Positions 37,947-46,178 of a stretch of 64,000 bases of DNA are shown piece by piece. The notes beneath the pieces are model-generated. The model made no database searches and was not told the DNA's origin. It worked only from the letters and a program-made list of their open reading frames with translations. Source of the DNA: an uncultured Clostridia bacterium (lineage in GTDB: Bacteria; Bacillota; Clostridia; Oscillospirales; CAG-382); contig CANRAV010000013.1 of the NCBI GenBank assembly GCA_947628695.1, positions 1 through 64,000 of the forward strand, written 5' to 3'. Each line of letters starts with the position of its first letter. Position 1 is the first letter of the stretch. The position numbers and the translations under genes are program-made.

Positions 37947-39056
37947 ATGGGCAAATCGAAGGTTTCTTCCTTCTTTTCCAATCTTTGGTACTATCACAAG
38001 TGGCACATACTTTTCGGCGCCTTTATACTGCTGGTCGTTGCTGTTACGGTGGCGCAGTGCGCGGGGAACACAGACCCGGACGTCGGCATAGTTTACGTTG
38101 GGGACTTTGACATAGGCAACTCCAACAGGGAGGCTGTGCAAAAGGACTTTGCCGACCTTTACCGCGACGTGAACGGCGACGGCGAGAAGAACATAGACAT
38201 TGCCTTTATGAGCCAAAACGATGAGAAGACGAGGGGCAGGCTGCAGACGGAGGTCGTCGCCGGCGAGCACTATATCTTTTTCGTCGACGGGGACAGCTTC
38301 GACTGGCTTCTCTCCCACAAGGTTTTAGCACCGCTTAAGGCGGTTTTGGGCGAGGAGCCGGAGAACTCCATCGAGGGTCACGGCATAAAGCTTAAATACC
38401 TTGACATTGCGGAGGAGAAGGGCTTTGACAACATGCCCCGCAACACCGTCGTCTGCCTGCGCGCAAACGGCACGGACGGGGCTTACAGCTACGACGGCGC
38501 GCCGGAGCTTTACAAAAACTGTGCGGATTTCTTTAAAGGTCTTCTCTCCCACAAAAAGGAAGGTCTTGTGCGGGAGACCGTGCATATGGCGCTTATCGGC
38601 GACAGGGACCTTTACGACAACGCCGTGAACTATATGGAGGAAAGCCTTTACTATATAGCAAGGCAGAACGACCCGAACACCGTCCCGGTGCTGGAGTACG
38701 AGTCCATGCAGCTTAAGTACAGGGACGGGCAGCACATCTTTACGGATGCGGAAAAGAAGGCGGCCGAGGATATGGCAAAGGGCGGGAAGATACTTCTCTT
38801 AGACAGCGACGTTTACACCTACCTTGCGGAAAAGGGGCTTCTTCTTGACGTAAGCTCTGTTGCCGCCGGACTCGGAAACGAGGCGGAGCAGTACGGCGTT
38901 TTGCTTTACAAGCTTGACATACACGAGGCAAACGGCTTTTATTACGCCGACGACTGGACGGAGAAGACGGGAAGGCGCATCTACCTTTGCGCAAGCGCCG
39001 ACGCCGGCAGCTACACGGTAGAGCTGCTTAAATATATGTACGATTTTAAAAGCTGA
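37947..39056 (+). CDS. Membrane-anchored extracytoplasmic protein of unknown function
   Basis: 369 residues. One TM helix at ~22-38 after a Trp/Tyr/His-rich cytoplasmic start (NLWYYHKWHILFG), then a large outside domain with acidic surface and an Asp/Gly loop (DVNGDGEKN). The body has the strand-helix pattern of a periplasmic-binding-like fold (LAPLKAVLGEEPE, KKAAEDMAKGGKILLLDSDVYTYLAEKGLLLDV), but I cannot name a family. Begins 13 nt after sufB and is probably cotranscribed. Confidence 0.75.
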   Translation: MGKSKVSSFFSNLWYYHKWHILFGAFILLVVAVTVAQCAGNTDPDVGIVYVGDFDIGNSNREAVQKDFADLYRDVNGDGEKNIDIAFMSQNDEKTRGRLQTEVVAGEHYIFFVDGDSFDWLLSHKVLAPLKAVLGEEPENSIEGHGIKLKYLDIAEEKGFDNMPRNTVVCLRANGTDGAYSYDGAPELYKNCADFFKGLLSHKKEGLVRETVHMALIGDRDLYDNAVNYMEESLYYIARQNDPNTVPVLEYESMQLKYRDGQHIFTDAEKKAAEDMAKGGKILLLDSDVYTYLAEKGLLLDVSSVAAGLGNEAEQYGVLLYKLDIHEANGFYYADDWTEKTGRRIYLCASADAGSYTVELLKYMYDFKS

Positions 39057-39065
39057 GGTTATAAT

Positions 39066-39284
39066 ATGTTTTTCGGGAAGACCGGGGCAAAATGCCCGGA
39101 CGAAAACAGAATATGCCTTTACTGCGAGCACGCGGAGGAAGTGTGCGGAAGCGAGGCCTGCATCTGCGCTTATAAGGGCGTTGTGCGCTTTGACGGGCTT
39201 TGCAAAAAGTTTAAGTTTGACCTGCTTAAGGTGAAGCCGAGGCTTCCGAAGCTGCCGCAGGCCGGTGAATTTACATTTGACTGA
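39066..39284 (+). CDS. Small Cys-rich protein of unknown function
   Basis: 72 residues with seven Cys (10, 17, 20, 27, 32, 34, 46) in a CxxC ... CxC pattern, followed by a basic KFKFDLLKVKPRLPKLP stretch. The pattern suggests a metal- or Fe-S-binding role, which would suit the suf neighbourhood, but this is inference. ATG 9 nt after the previous gene, with GAGG upstream. Confidence 0.7.
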   Translation: MFFGKTGAKCPDENRICLYCEHAEEVCGSEACICAYKGVVRFDGLCKKFKFDLLKVKPRLPKLPQAGEFTFD

Positions 39285-39300
39285 CAGGAGGGACTTTGCC

Positions 39301-40317
39301 GTGAAAAAGGCAATAATGTGTTTGATTTTGGCGTCTCTTACGGCGCTTGGCCTGCTTGCGGGCTGCAGCGGCGGAAGCGAAGGCGGAGAAAGCACCGCAG
39401 CGTCCGCAGAGGAGGAAAAGCAAAGCAGCGCGGAGGAAACGGCCTCTGCCGCAGAGGAGAGCCTTATTACGGTAGATGTGTGCAGTGCGGAGCGTCCTGA
39501 TTCCGAGGAAGCTTCGGAGGAAAGCGCAGACAACACCGTCTACGGCAACGGCGACAAATTCCTTCCCGGCTACAGCAAGCCGATAAGCGTGCCTAAGGAT
39601 CTGCAGTACGTCGAAACGGACGAGTTCTTCAACAGCTCGGTGTTCATAGGGTACTCCATGATGATGCACTTCGGCAGGTATGTTGAGAACTGGCGCGACA
39701 GTATCGACCCCAATATCCTCGGCGACGCAGCTTTTTCCGCAGGTGTGGGAATGAGCTTTTACATCAACGAAAACGGCGACGTCAACGATCCCGAAACCCC
39801 GCTTCCCAAGTACAACGGGCAGGCGTACTATTTTCAGGATCTCCCGAAGGCGATGGGCGTAAACACGCTGTACATAGGGCTTATGCCTTATTCGGACATG
39901 AAGCGCGGCAGCGGCCCTTCCGACTGCGTGGAGGTCGCCGCATCTCTCGCCATCCGCGGAATAGACCTTATAAAGGCGGAGAACCCCGACCTTAACCTCG
40001 TGATCCTTTCCGGCACCTACAACACCGGCCGCGGCGAGGAGATTGACTTAAGTCTTGTCAACAACGAGCACATAAGAACCTACAACAACATTGTGCTGGA
40101 GCACTGCAATGAGGTCGGCGTGGACTTTATAGACGTTTCCACCCCCATGACGGACGGGAAGGGCTTCTTTGTCCGCAGGTGGTCGTCCGACGGCTCTTAT
40201 CACATCCTGCAGGACCCTTACAAGATTTGGATTGCCATACTCCGCGACTATGCGGAGAGGAAGCAGGCAGGCACCTGGCACAATCTCTTGGAAATGCCGC
40301 CACTTATCATGAAATGA
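39301..40317 (+). CDS. SGNH/GDSL-like lipoprotein with altered catalytic blocks
   Basis: 338 residues from GTG 39301 (CAGGAGGGA upstream); the track's start at 39265 overlaps the previous gene. Signal peptide and lipobox LLAGC, a Ser/Glu/Ala-rich acidic linker to ~90, then an SGNH-like domain. Block I reads VFIGYSMMMHFG where the family normally has G-D-S, the block III Asn region reads YIGLMPYSD, and block V keeps a His (DGSYHI). Either a divergent esterase/acetyltransferase or a catalytically inactive relative. Confidence 0.7.
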   Translation: MKKAIMCLILASLTALGLLAGCSGGSEGGESTAASAEEEKQSSAEETASAAEESLITVDVCSAERPDSEEASEESADNTVYGNGDKFLPGYSKPISVPKDLQYVETDEFFNSSVFIGYSMMMHFGRYVENWRDSIDPNILGDAAFSAGVGMSFYINENGDVNDPETPLPKYNGQAYYFQDLPKAMGVNTLYIGLMPYSDMKRGSGPSDCVEVAASLAIRGIDLIKAENPDLNLVILSGTYNTGRGEEIDLSLVNNEHIRTYNNIVLEHCNEVGVDFIDVSTPMTDGKGFFVRRWSSDGSYHILQDPYKIWIAILRDYAERKQAGTWHNLLEMPPLIMK

Positions 40318-40333
40318 TCCCATAAAAGCGCAA

Positions 40334-40369
40334 TCGACCGCCACTGTCGGCAGTGGCGGCCGATTTTTT
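40334..40369 (+). terminator. Rho-independent terminator after the SGNH-like gene
   Basis: TCG-A-CCGCCACTG-TCGG-CAGTGGCGG-C-CGA followed by TTTTTTA, 17 nt after the stop. Confidence 0.93.
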
Positions 40370-40370
40370 A

Positions 40371-40602
40371 GTTAATAGGTAATAGGTAATAGTGAAGAAG
40401 TGCGGATGAAAAAGCTGCGCTTTTTCTGCATTATATTGTATATTGCATAATCTAACTGTAACTTCGTGCGTTTATCAAATGCCTTTTCTGCTTGAATTAT
40501 TTTAAGTCTTTAGCCTCAAATTAGCAGCAGCATATTTAATTAAATAACGTCCGCCATAGGCGGACACCGCACTTCTTCACTATTCACTATTACTTATTAC
40601 CT
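40371..40602. mobile_element. MITE-like element 1 (232 bp, ~34-nt inverted ends)
   Basis: Left end TAATAGGTAATAGTGAAGAAGTGCGG and right end its inverted counterpart (CCGCACTTCTTCACTATTCACTATTACTTATTACC), separated by AT-rich DNA with no ORF. Internal hairpins AAAAAGC/GCTTTTT and GTCCGCC/GGCGGAC. No transposase, so a non-autonomous element or other mobile inverted repeat. The three-hairpin element copy 2 starts 14 nt after it. Fills most of the gap 40318-40816. Confidence 0.75.
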
Positions 40603-40616
40603 TGCCGCCGGCGCAG

Positions 40617-40795
40617 CATACGTGCAAACAGCCTATACATCAATGCGGCGCAGCCTGCGTTGTCAGCTCGGGTTTCCAAAGGGCTGTGCCCTTTGGGCCT
40701 AAAAAGCCATGATATTTGTTAAGCCTAATTTAGAGAGCCATGAGGGGACCGAGTCCCCTCATATAAAAACACAGGACGGGCGAAAAGCCCGTCCT
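40617..40795 (-). repeat. Three-hairpin intergenic element, copy 2
   Basis: Same order of stems as copy 1: CCAAAGGG/CCCTTTGG, TGAGGGGAC/GTCCCCTCA, GGACGGGC-GAAAA-GCCCGTCC (8-bp perfect stem). It ends 22 nt from the stop of the bile-salt-hydrolase-like gene. Strand is given relative to that gene. Confidence 0.85.
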
Positions 40796-40816
40796 AAATA
40801 ATAACTAAATAAACCG

Positions 40817-41788
40817 TCAGTTCTGCATATATATCTGCTGTCCCTCTACAAGCGGGTAGCTTACGAGAGCGGAGCCGTCGAGGTTTTCGCGGTGCATATC
40901 GACGCCGGTTATGCGGCTGTTTTCGTAGGTGGTGTAGTAGTAGATGCCCTTGTCGGTATTGCAGCAGGAGGAGTAGATGGTGTACTCGTACCCGCCTTCG
41001 ACCTTGCAGCAGCCGCGCTGTTGGGCGACGGAGGCGAGGATGTGGAAGAACTGGCTGACGCTTTCCGACTCTGTCTCGCCGGAAAGGGAATTAAGGCGTG
41101 TAAACGCTGCCTTGACGAAGCGCGAGGCAGAGGAAAGGTCGCCCGGCAGCCCCAGCGTGCCCATGCCGCGGCTGTAGGGCTTAAGCTTCAGGTCAGGCGC
41201 AAAGCTGTTTTTCGGATCCTCCGGCGACAGCGCCATGTAGTTTGCAAGATTTGTAAGGTGATAGTCGAACGGCGGGTTGTTTGTAAGCACCCCCGTCGGG
41301 TTGTCGTAGACCTTAAGCCCTTCTTTTACGGATTCCACAACTATGCTTTCGTCCCTGTCGGATATTATCCAGTGAAGCGGAGACAGCGGAAGCATGTCGC
41401 TGAAGTTCTCGTTAAGCAGGCTCAGGCGCGAAAGCAGCCCGCGCGCTTCCGCAACGGTCGCACAGCGTCCCAGTATCCAGGGGATAAACTCGAAGGGGGT
41501 GACGTTGTCCCTTTCGGGATCCTCCGGCTTGTAGTCCGCATTCCCCGGGAAGTTAAGCCCGGCCATGCTGAGCCCCTCTTCGTTTATCGCGTCGTAATAA
41601 AGCGGGTAGTTCTCCTGCACGAACGCCATGCCTATCATGGCGTAGTGGCTTTCGAGTACGCCCATTTTGCGGAAGCGGAACGGGTAGTTACGCGGTGTCA
41701 CGGTGACGGTTTGATTGTAGGCAAATTCATAGTCCAAATTCCGCCCGAAGTAGTGGTCCTTGGTTTTATAGGTTGCTGCTGTGCACAC
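40817..41788 (-). CDS. Choloylglycine hydrolase family protein, bile salt hydrolase-like
   Basis: 323 residues, GTG start with AAAGGAG 9 nt upstream. Linear amide C-N hydrolase (Ntn) with catalytic Cys2 exposed after Met removal and the matched active-site set R16, D19, N79, N171 and R223. MCTAATYKTKDHYFGR, NLDYEF and LTNNPPFDYH closely resemble gut Clostridia bile salt hydrolases, which deconjugate glycine/taurine bile acids. No signal peptide, consistent with a cytosolic enzyme. Penicillin V acylase is the main alternative. Confidence 0.88.
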   Translation of the reverse strand: MCTAATYKTKDHYFGRNLDYEFAYNQTVTVTPRNYPFRFRKMGVLESHYAMIGMAFVQENYPLYYDAINEEGLSMAGLNFPGNADYKPEDPERDNVTPFEFIPWILGRCATVAEARGLLSRLSLLNENFSDMLPLSPLHWIISDRDESIVVESVKEGLKVYDNPTGVLTNNPPFDYHLTNLANYMALSPEDPKNSFAPDLKLKPYSRGMGTLGLPGDLSSASRFVKAAFTRLNSLSGETESESVSQFFHILASVAQQRGCCKVEGGYEYTIYSSCCNTDKGIYYYTTYENSRITGVDMHRENLDGSALVSYPLVEGQQIYMQN

Positions 41789-41811
41789 GGTTGAACACTC
41801 CTTTTTTTAAA

Positions 41812-43833
41812 TTATTCCGGCTTTACGTATTCGTCGTTTTTGAAGATGTATCTGTAATAGTCGGTTTCAAGTATTTTCGCCGAGACCTTGAAGATGTTGG
41901 AGATCTTCGCCTCCATAGCTTCAACATATTTGTCGGCAGAGTCCTCCGTAAAGACGTCCTTTACGAAGGGAGTAAAGACCTCGTCCACTGCGTCGTACTT
42001 GCCGCTTTCCGTTATAAACGAGTGGTCGGAAAGTATCACAAGCCCTTCCGAGTCGGACAGTATGTCGCTTCCCATAAGCAGGCGCGAGTCGTATTCAAAC
42101 CCGAAAAGGTTCAAAATCGTCGGCAGAATGTCGGCGCTGTAGCAGGGCTTGCTTATTGTGGGCGCGTTCTTGGTGCCCGGGCAGTAAAGCAAAAAGCAGC
42201 TTTTGTAAAGCTCAAACACCGGGTCAACCTCGTGACCTAACATCTCGTCCCAAGCCTCGTAGGGGTCAATTCCCTCCTGCTTAAGCCCGTAGGGGTAGTG
42301 GTCCGGCGTTATGGAAATGACCGTTTTGTCGGCAACGCCGGCCTCCTTAAGCGCGTCAAGAAGCGCCTCCATGGCACGGTCAAGCTCTATGTTGCAGGCG
42401 TAGTACGCCTTTATCATGTCGCTGCAGTCAAGGTCCTTCACAAGATCCCAGTTCTTCGCAGCCATCGCGTTCTTGCTTGTGTCGTAGTGAAGGTGCCCGC
42501 TTACCGTCATGTAGTAGGCGTGGAACTGCTTCTCACCGTCTATGTATTCCGGCACAGAGCCGCGTATCATCTCCAGGTCGGACTGCGGCCAAACGTTCTC
42601 CACATACTTCTCCACGCCGTTGCCAAGCCCCTTGAAGTTGTAGCCCATGTTCGGGTGCGAAAGGTCGCGCCGATAGTAGGTGTAGCTGTTGTCGTGATAG
42701 GCGTAGGTCTCTTCAACGCCGATGCTTTCAAACATGTTGCCAAGGCAGTACGGCATGTAGTTTTCCGAGGATTTGTAAAAGCTCCAAACGCCGGACTTCG
42801 GTATAAGTCCCGTGCAGGCGGTGTACTCGCCGTCGGAGGTCGACACGTCCCATATGGGGGTGTAGAAGTTCGTAAACTTAAAGCCGTCGTTCTGCATTTT
42901 GTAAAGCGTCGGCGTAAGGTCGGCGTCAATTGCATAGGGCGAGAAGCCCTCTGCAACCACAAAAATAAGGTTGTACCCCTCGTACATGCCGGTGTATTCG
43001 TTTTTGTTTGTCGGCCGCTTCTCCGCAAAATAGCTGTTAAGGGTGTTAAGCGTCTCGTCCTCCTCGCTTTCCGCAAGGGCGGCGAAGTCTATATCGCAAA
43101 CGTTGGCCTCGTCCGGGCTTGCCGGCGGCGTAAGCGTTGCAGCCGCATTTTCCGACTCCTCCTCCGCCAGCGCAAACCGCTGCGGAAGGCCTAAAAGGTT
43201 GTACTTTACGTCAAGCGCCTCCGTGCGCAGAAGGCCGAAGTTTGTAACGGAAAAGCTTGGGTCGTAAAGCCCGGACTGCACGTCCGTAACCTTCGGCGTA
43301 AGCATTATCACAAGCACGGTGATAATGTGTATACCGATGGCAGAGCCTATCCAAATCCCCTTCTTCTTCGGCTTGTACTGCGTGTCGGCAAAGCGGGAAA
43401 AGAAGGCTATGTAAAGCGGCATCGGTATGAGGAAAAGCAGAACAATCGGCGTAGCCCTAAGTATCGCGTCGAGGGTGCTTCTGGAAATGTTGCCCTCAAG
43501 CACCTGCCCGACACCGCCGGAGGTTAAGGAAAAAATTATAAGAAACTTGTTGAAAAAGCGGTGATATACAGTCTGCGTCGCGTACAAAGCAAGCGCAAAA
43601 AGCAGCATAAGCCCACCGTAAAGCTTGACCCTTTCGGGCTTCACCAGCGAACACACAGACTGTATGATAAGCGCACACACCAGCGAAAAAATGGGCATAA
43701 ACAAAAGTCCAAGGTCAAAAAACGTGTCGCAGGTGAAAATCTTTAAAATAACTTCCCAGTATATTATAATGCCCCAAAATATATAAAAGGGCTTAATCTT
43801 GGCGTTTTTAAGCTTTTTAAAAAAATCCTTCAC
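41812..43833 (-). CDS. LTA synthase family sulfatase-fold membrane enzyme
   Basis: 673 residues. Five N-terminal TM helices (~15-170), a linker, then an extracytoplasmic alkaline-phosphatase-fold domain from ~275: FVVAEGFSPYAID (metal Glu), STSDGEYTA holding the nucleophile Thr, YYMTVSGHLHYD, TPDHYPYG and VILSDHSFI. LtaS-type enzymes transfer glycerol phosphate from phosphatidylglycerol to a lipid anchor or decorate glycans. The preceding gene (31 nt upstream) includes a phosphatidylglycerophosphate-synthase-like domain, which would supply the donor lipid. Confidence 0.88.
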   Translation of the reverse strand: MKDFFKKLKNAKIKPFYIFWGIIIYWEVILKIFTCDTFFDLGLLFMPIFSLVCALIIQSVCSLVKPERVKLYGGLMLLFALALYATQTVYHRFFNKFLIIFSLTSGGVGQVLEGNISRSTLDAILRATPIVLLFLIPMPLYIAFFSRFADTQYKPKKKGIWIGSAIGIHIITVLVIMLTPKVTDVQSGLYDPSFSVTNFGLLRTEALDVKYNLLGLPQRFALAEEESENAAATLTPPASPDEANVCDIDFAALAESEEDETLNTLNSYFAEKRPTNKNEYTGMYEGYNLIFVVAEGFSPYAIDADLTPTLYKMQNDGFKFTNFYTPIWDVSTSDGEYTACTGLIPKSGVWSFYKSSENYMPYCLGNMFESIGVEETYAYHDNSYTYYRRDLSHPNMGYNFKGLGNGVEKYVENVWPQSDLEMIRGSVPEYIDGEKQFHAYYMTVSGHLHYDTSKNAMAAKNWDLVKDLDCSDMIKAYYACNIELDRAMEALLDALKEAGVADKTVISITPDHYPYGLKQEGIDPYEAWDEMLGHEVDPVFELYKSCFLLYCPGTKNAPTISKPCYSADILPTILNLFGFEYDSRLLMGSDILSDSEGLVILSDHSFITESGKYDAVDEVFTPFVKDVFTEDSADKYVEAMEAKISNIFKVSAKILETDYYRYIFKNDEYVKPE

Positions 43834-43864
43834 GTAATTCCCCCTTCCGGACGAAAGAAGCGCT

Positions 43865-46030
43865 TTACTTCCCCTCGCTTTTTCTTATCGTCTTTATGTG
43901 CTTTACGCTGTAAAGCGTAAAGGAAAGCAGCATCATTGCCGAGCAGGCTACAATGCACAGGTCGGAAACGACATCCGGTATATTTATCCATAGGATGTGG
44001 ATTATTATAAGCAGGTATATGACGCAGGTGGTAAGCTTGCCGTGCCACACGGCGCTTTTCACCTCGCCGGATTTGCGTATCGCGGCAATGCCAAGCAAGC
44101 CGGTGCACACTTCCTTGACTATAAGAATGGTAAGCGGTATGGCGATAAGCGGCGACTTCACCACCAGGCATGCGAGCATGCTGAACTGCGTAAGCTTGTC
44201 CGCAACCGGGTCAAAGGCCTTGCCGAAATCGCTGACCATCCCGAAATGCCTTGCAATGTAGCCGTCAACCACGTCGGTAAGCCCGGAAACCGTCAAAATA
44301 ACCGCCGTCCACAGCGCGGATTCCTCGACAAGGTAAAGCCACACTATCGCCGGTATCATAAGTATGCGCACAAGCGACAGCACGTTGGGTATTGTAAGTA
44401 TTCGCTCGCTGTAGTCCTTTTTGACGTTTTTCTGCATTGTTGAGATTTCCTCTTCTCCCCGCGGTTTGGTCGTGCCGTTTTCGCGAAGCTTTTTGTTGGA
44501 ATACGCCTTGTATAAAATCCCCCCGACGACCGCAAGAACCACGGTAGCCAAAAAGATCGCACCCGATATAAGGTACTGCTTTTCCGCAAGCGTCGACCCG
44601 CAAAGCGCCGACGACAGAACCGACGGTATCCTTGCGACAAAGGTTATGGCGAGGAACGGAACAAGCTTCACGTCCAAAAAGCCCACAAGGTATGTAAATC
44701 CGTCCTTCGGCGAGCCGGGGATGAGGTACAGGAAGAACAGAAGAACGTAGATTTTGTCCGTACCGCGGAATAAAAGCAAGGTTTTCGAATTCTTGGAGGG
44801 CATAAGCATGTTTGCAAAGCTCTTCCCAAGCCTGCGCGTAAGCGCCCATATCACAAGCGTGCCAAGCAGGTTGCCCACAACGCAGTAAAGCGTGCCGAGG
44901 ACGGCGCCCCAGGCGTAGCCGCTGCCTATCTCAAGCGGCTCTGCGGGGATGAATTTGACAACCGTCTGCGCTGCCCGCACAAGTATAAACACTATCTCGT
45001 CGAAGGCGCCGAACCTGTCAAGCCAGGAACGGAACACCTCCGGCTTTTCTATTATTTCGAAAAGCTTTTTGCCGAAAACCGCCCAGCAAACGGCGCAGCA
45101 TATAAGCGCAAGAATTATGCCCGCGACGTATATTTTCTGCGTTTTTGTAAGCTTTATTATGGACCTTATCGCCTTAAGCTGTTCTTTTACGCGTCCCTTC
45201 GGCTCCGGCCCTTTGTCCTTCACCTCCGGGTAGAAGACGTCAAGCTTTCCCTTGTAGCCCTTAAGCCAGGGCTTGTGCTTGCCGTTGTAGTGGATTATGG
45301 CGGTCTTTTCGCGCACGTCGTCCAGCGTAAAGGTCTTGCGGTTGAATTTAAGCGTCCGCTCGTCCATGTTCCATATTTTCTCGTCTATAAGCAGGGTGCT
45401 TTTGCCGAAAAGTATGTTTATAAGGTCCTGGTCGCCAAGCCACAAAAGCTGAAGATTTTCGTCAAGACAGTCCAAAATATCCTGTATCGTAAAATCCCGC
45501 CTTATGGCGTCCAGGTCCATAAGCATTATGCCGGAATTTATGTACTTGTCGTTTTCCGAAAGGTTTATGCGGTCGAGGTTGAACCTGTTCCTCGCGCCAA
45601 GCATATGGCTTGCCGCCGCAAGGTGGTTGCCCTCAAGGTCAAGCGTGTAAAGCGGAAGCAGGGATTTGCGTATCAAAATGTCCGGGTCAAGGTAAAGCAC
45701 GCGGTGGACGCTTTCGGGCAGGAAGTCGAACGCAATAAGGCGAAAGAACGACTCCTCCGGCAGCCTCTCTATGACCGGGGTGTCCTTGAAGCAGCTGTTT
45801 TCAAGGCATATGCCGTGCACCCTTACGTCGGTCCCCTCGGCGGCCGCCTCTATACGGCGAAGGTCGCTGTCCGTAAGCACCGAATGCGCAACGTACAAAT
45901 CCGTCGGCACGCCGGCATTGGTCTCGTGATAGGACTTTATCATAACCGCAAGCGGCTCTACATATTTTCTGTCTATTGTAACAAGCAGGTTGACTACCTC
46001 GCCCTCCTGCAGTCTGCAGCTGTCCGCCAT
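43865..46030 (-). CDS. GT8 glycosyltransferase / VTT (DedA-like) / CDP-alcohol phosphatidyltransferase fusion
   Basis: 721 residues from ATG 46030 (GAGAAAGGA upstream; the track start 46078 is rejected). Domain 1 (~1-285) is a GT8-type glycosyltransferase with DxD in LYLDPDILI, NSGIMLMDLDAI, LGDQDLINILF and HYNGKHKPW. Domain 2 (~300-520) is multi-TM, VTT/SNARE-associated (PAEPLEIGSGYAWG, FFLYLIPGSPKDGFTYLVG). Domain 3 (~530-721) is PgsA-like: TIPNVLSLVRI, DVVDGYIARHF, KAFDPVADK. The reading frame is unbroken. An internal ATG at 44437 with GAGGAAA upstream could also yield a free ~190-residue PgsA. Confidence 0.88.
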   Translation of the reverse strand: MADSCRLQEGEVVNLLVTIDRKYVEPLAVMIKSYHETNAGVPTDLYVAHSVLTDSDLRRIEAAAEGTDVRVHGICLENSCFKDTPVIERLPEESFFRLIAFDFLPESVHRVLYLDPDILIRKSLLPLYTLDLEGNHLAAASHMLGARNRFNLDRINLSENDKYINSGIMLMDLDAIRRDFTIQDILDCLDENLQLLWLGDQDLINILFGKSTLLIDEKIWNMDERTLKFNRKTFTLDDVREKTAIIHYNGKHKPWLKGYKGKLDVFYPEVKDKGPEPKGRVKEQLKAIRSIIKLTKTQKIYVAGIILALICCAVCWAVFGKKLFEIIEKPEVFRSWLDRFGAFDEIVFILVRAAQTVVKFIPAEPLEIGSGYAWGAVLGTLYCVVGNLLGTLVIWALTRRLGKSFANMLMPSKNSKTLLLFRGTDKIYVLLFFLYLIPGSPKDGFTYLVGFLDVKLVPFLAITFVARIPSVLSSALCGSTLAEKQYLISGAIFLATVVLAVVGGILYKAYSNKKLRENGTTKPRGEEEISTMQKNVKKDYSERILTIPNVLSLVRILMIPAIVWLYLVEESALWTAVILTVSGLTDVVDGYIARHFGMVSDFGKAFDPVADKLTQFSMLACLVVKSPLIAIPLTILIVKEVCTGLLGIAAIRKSGEVKSAVWHGKLTTCVIYLLIIIHILWINIPDVVSDLCIVACSAMMLLSFTLYSVKHIKTIRKSEGK

Positions 46031-46080
46031 GGCTTGATATCCTTTCTCAAAGGGTACAAAAGTCACAAATATACCCATAC

Positions 46081-46109
46081 ATTGTATAACATATTGAGGA
46101 AAAAATCAA
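46081..46109 (-). promoter_or_regulatory. Sigma-A promoter for the GT8-VTT-PgsA fusion operon
   Basis: Minus strand TTGATT (46104-46109), 17 nt, TACAAT (46081-46086), about 50 nt upstream of the ATG at 46030. Confidence 0.65.
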
Positions 46110-46134
46110 GCCTTAAGCGAAAAATAAAAACGGC

Positions 46135-46165
46135 AAAAAATGCAGGGGCCCGTAAAGACCCCCGC
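46135..46165 (-). terminator. Rho-independent terminator after the feo operon
   Basis: On the minus strand GCGGGGG-TCTTTACGGG-CCCCTGC followed by ATTTTTT, 14 nt after the stop of the small Cys-rich Feo gene. Confidence 0.8.
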
Positions 46166-46178
46166 AAGTTGCTTGAAA

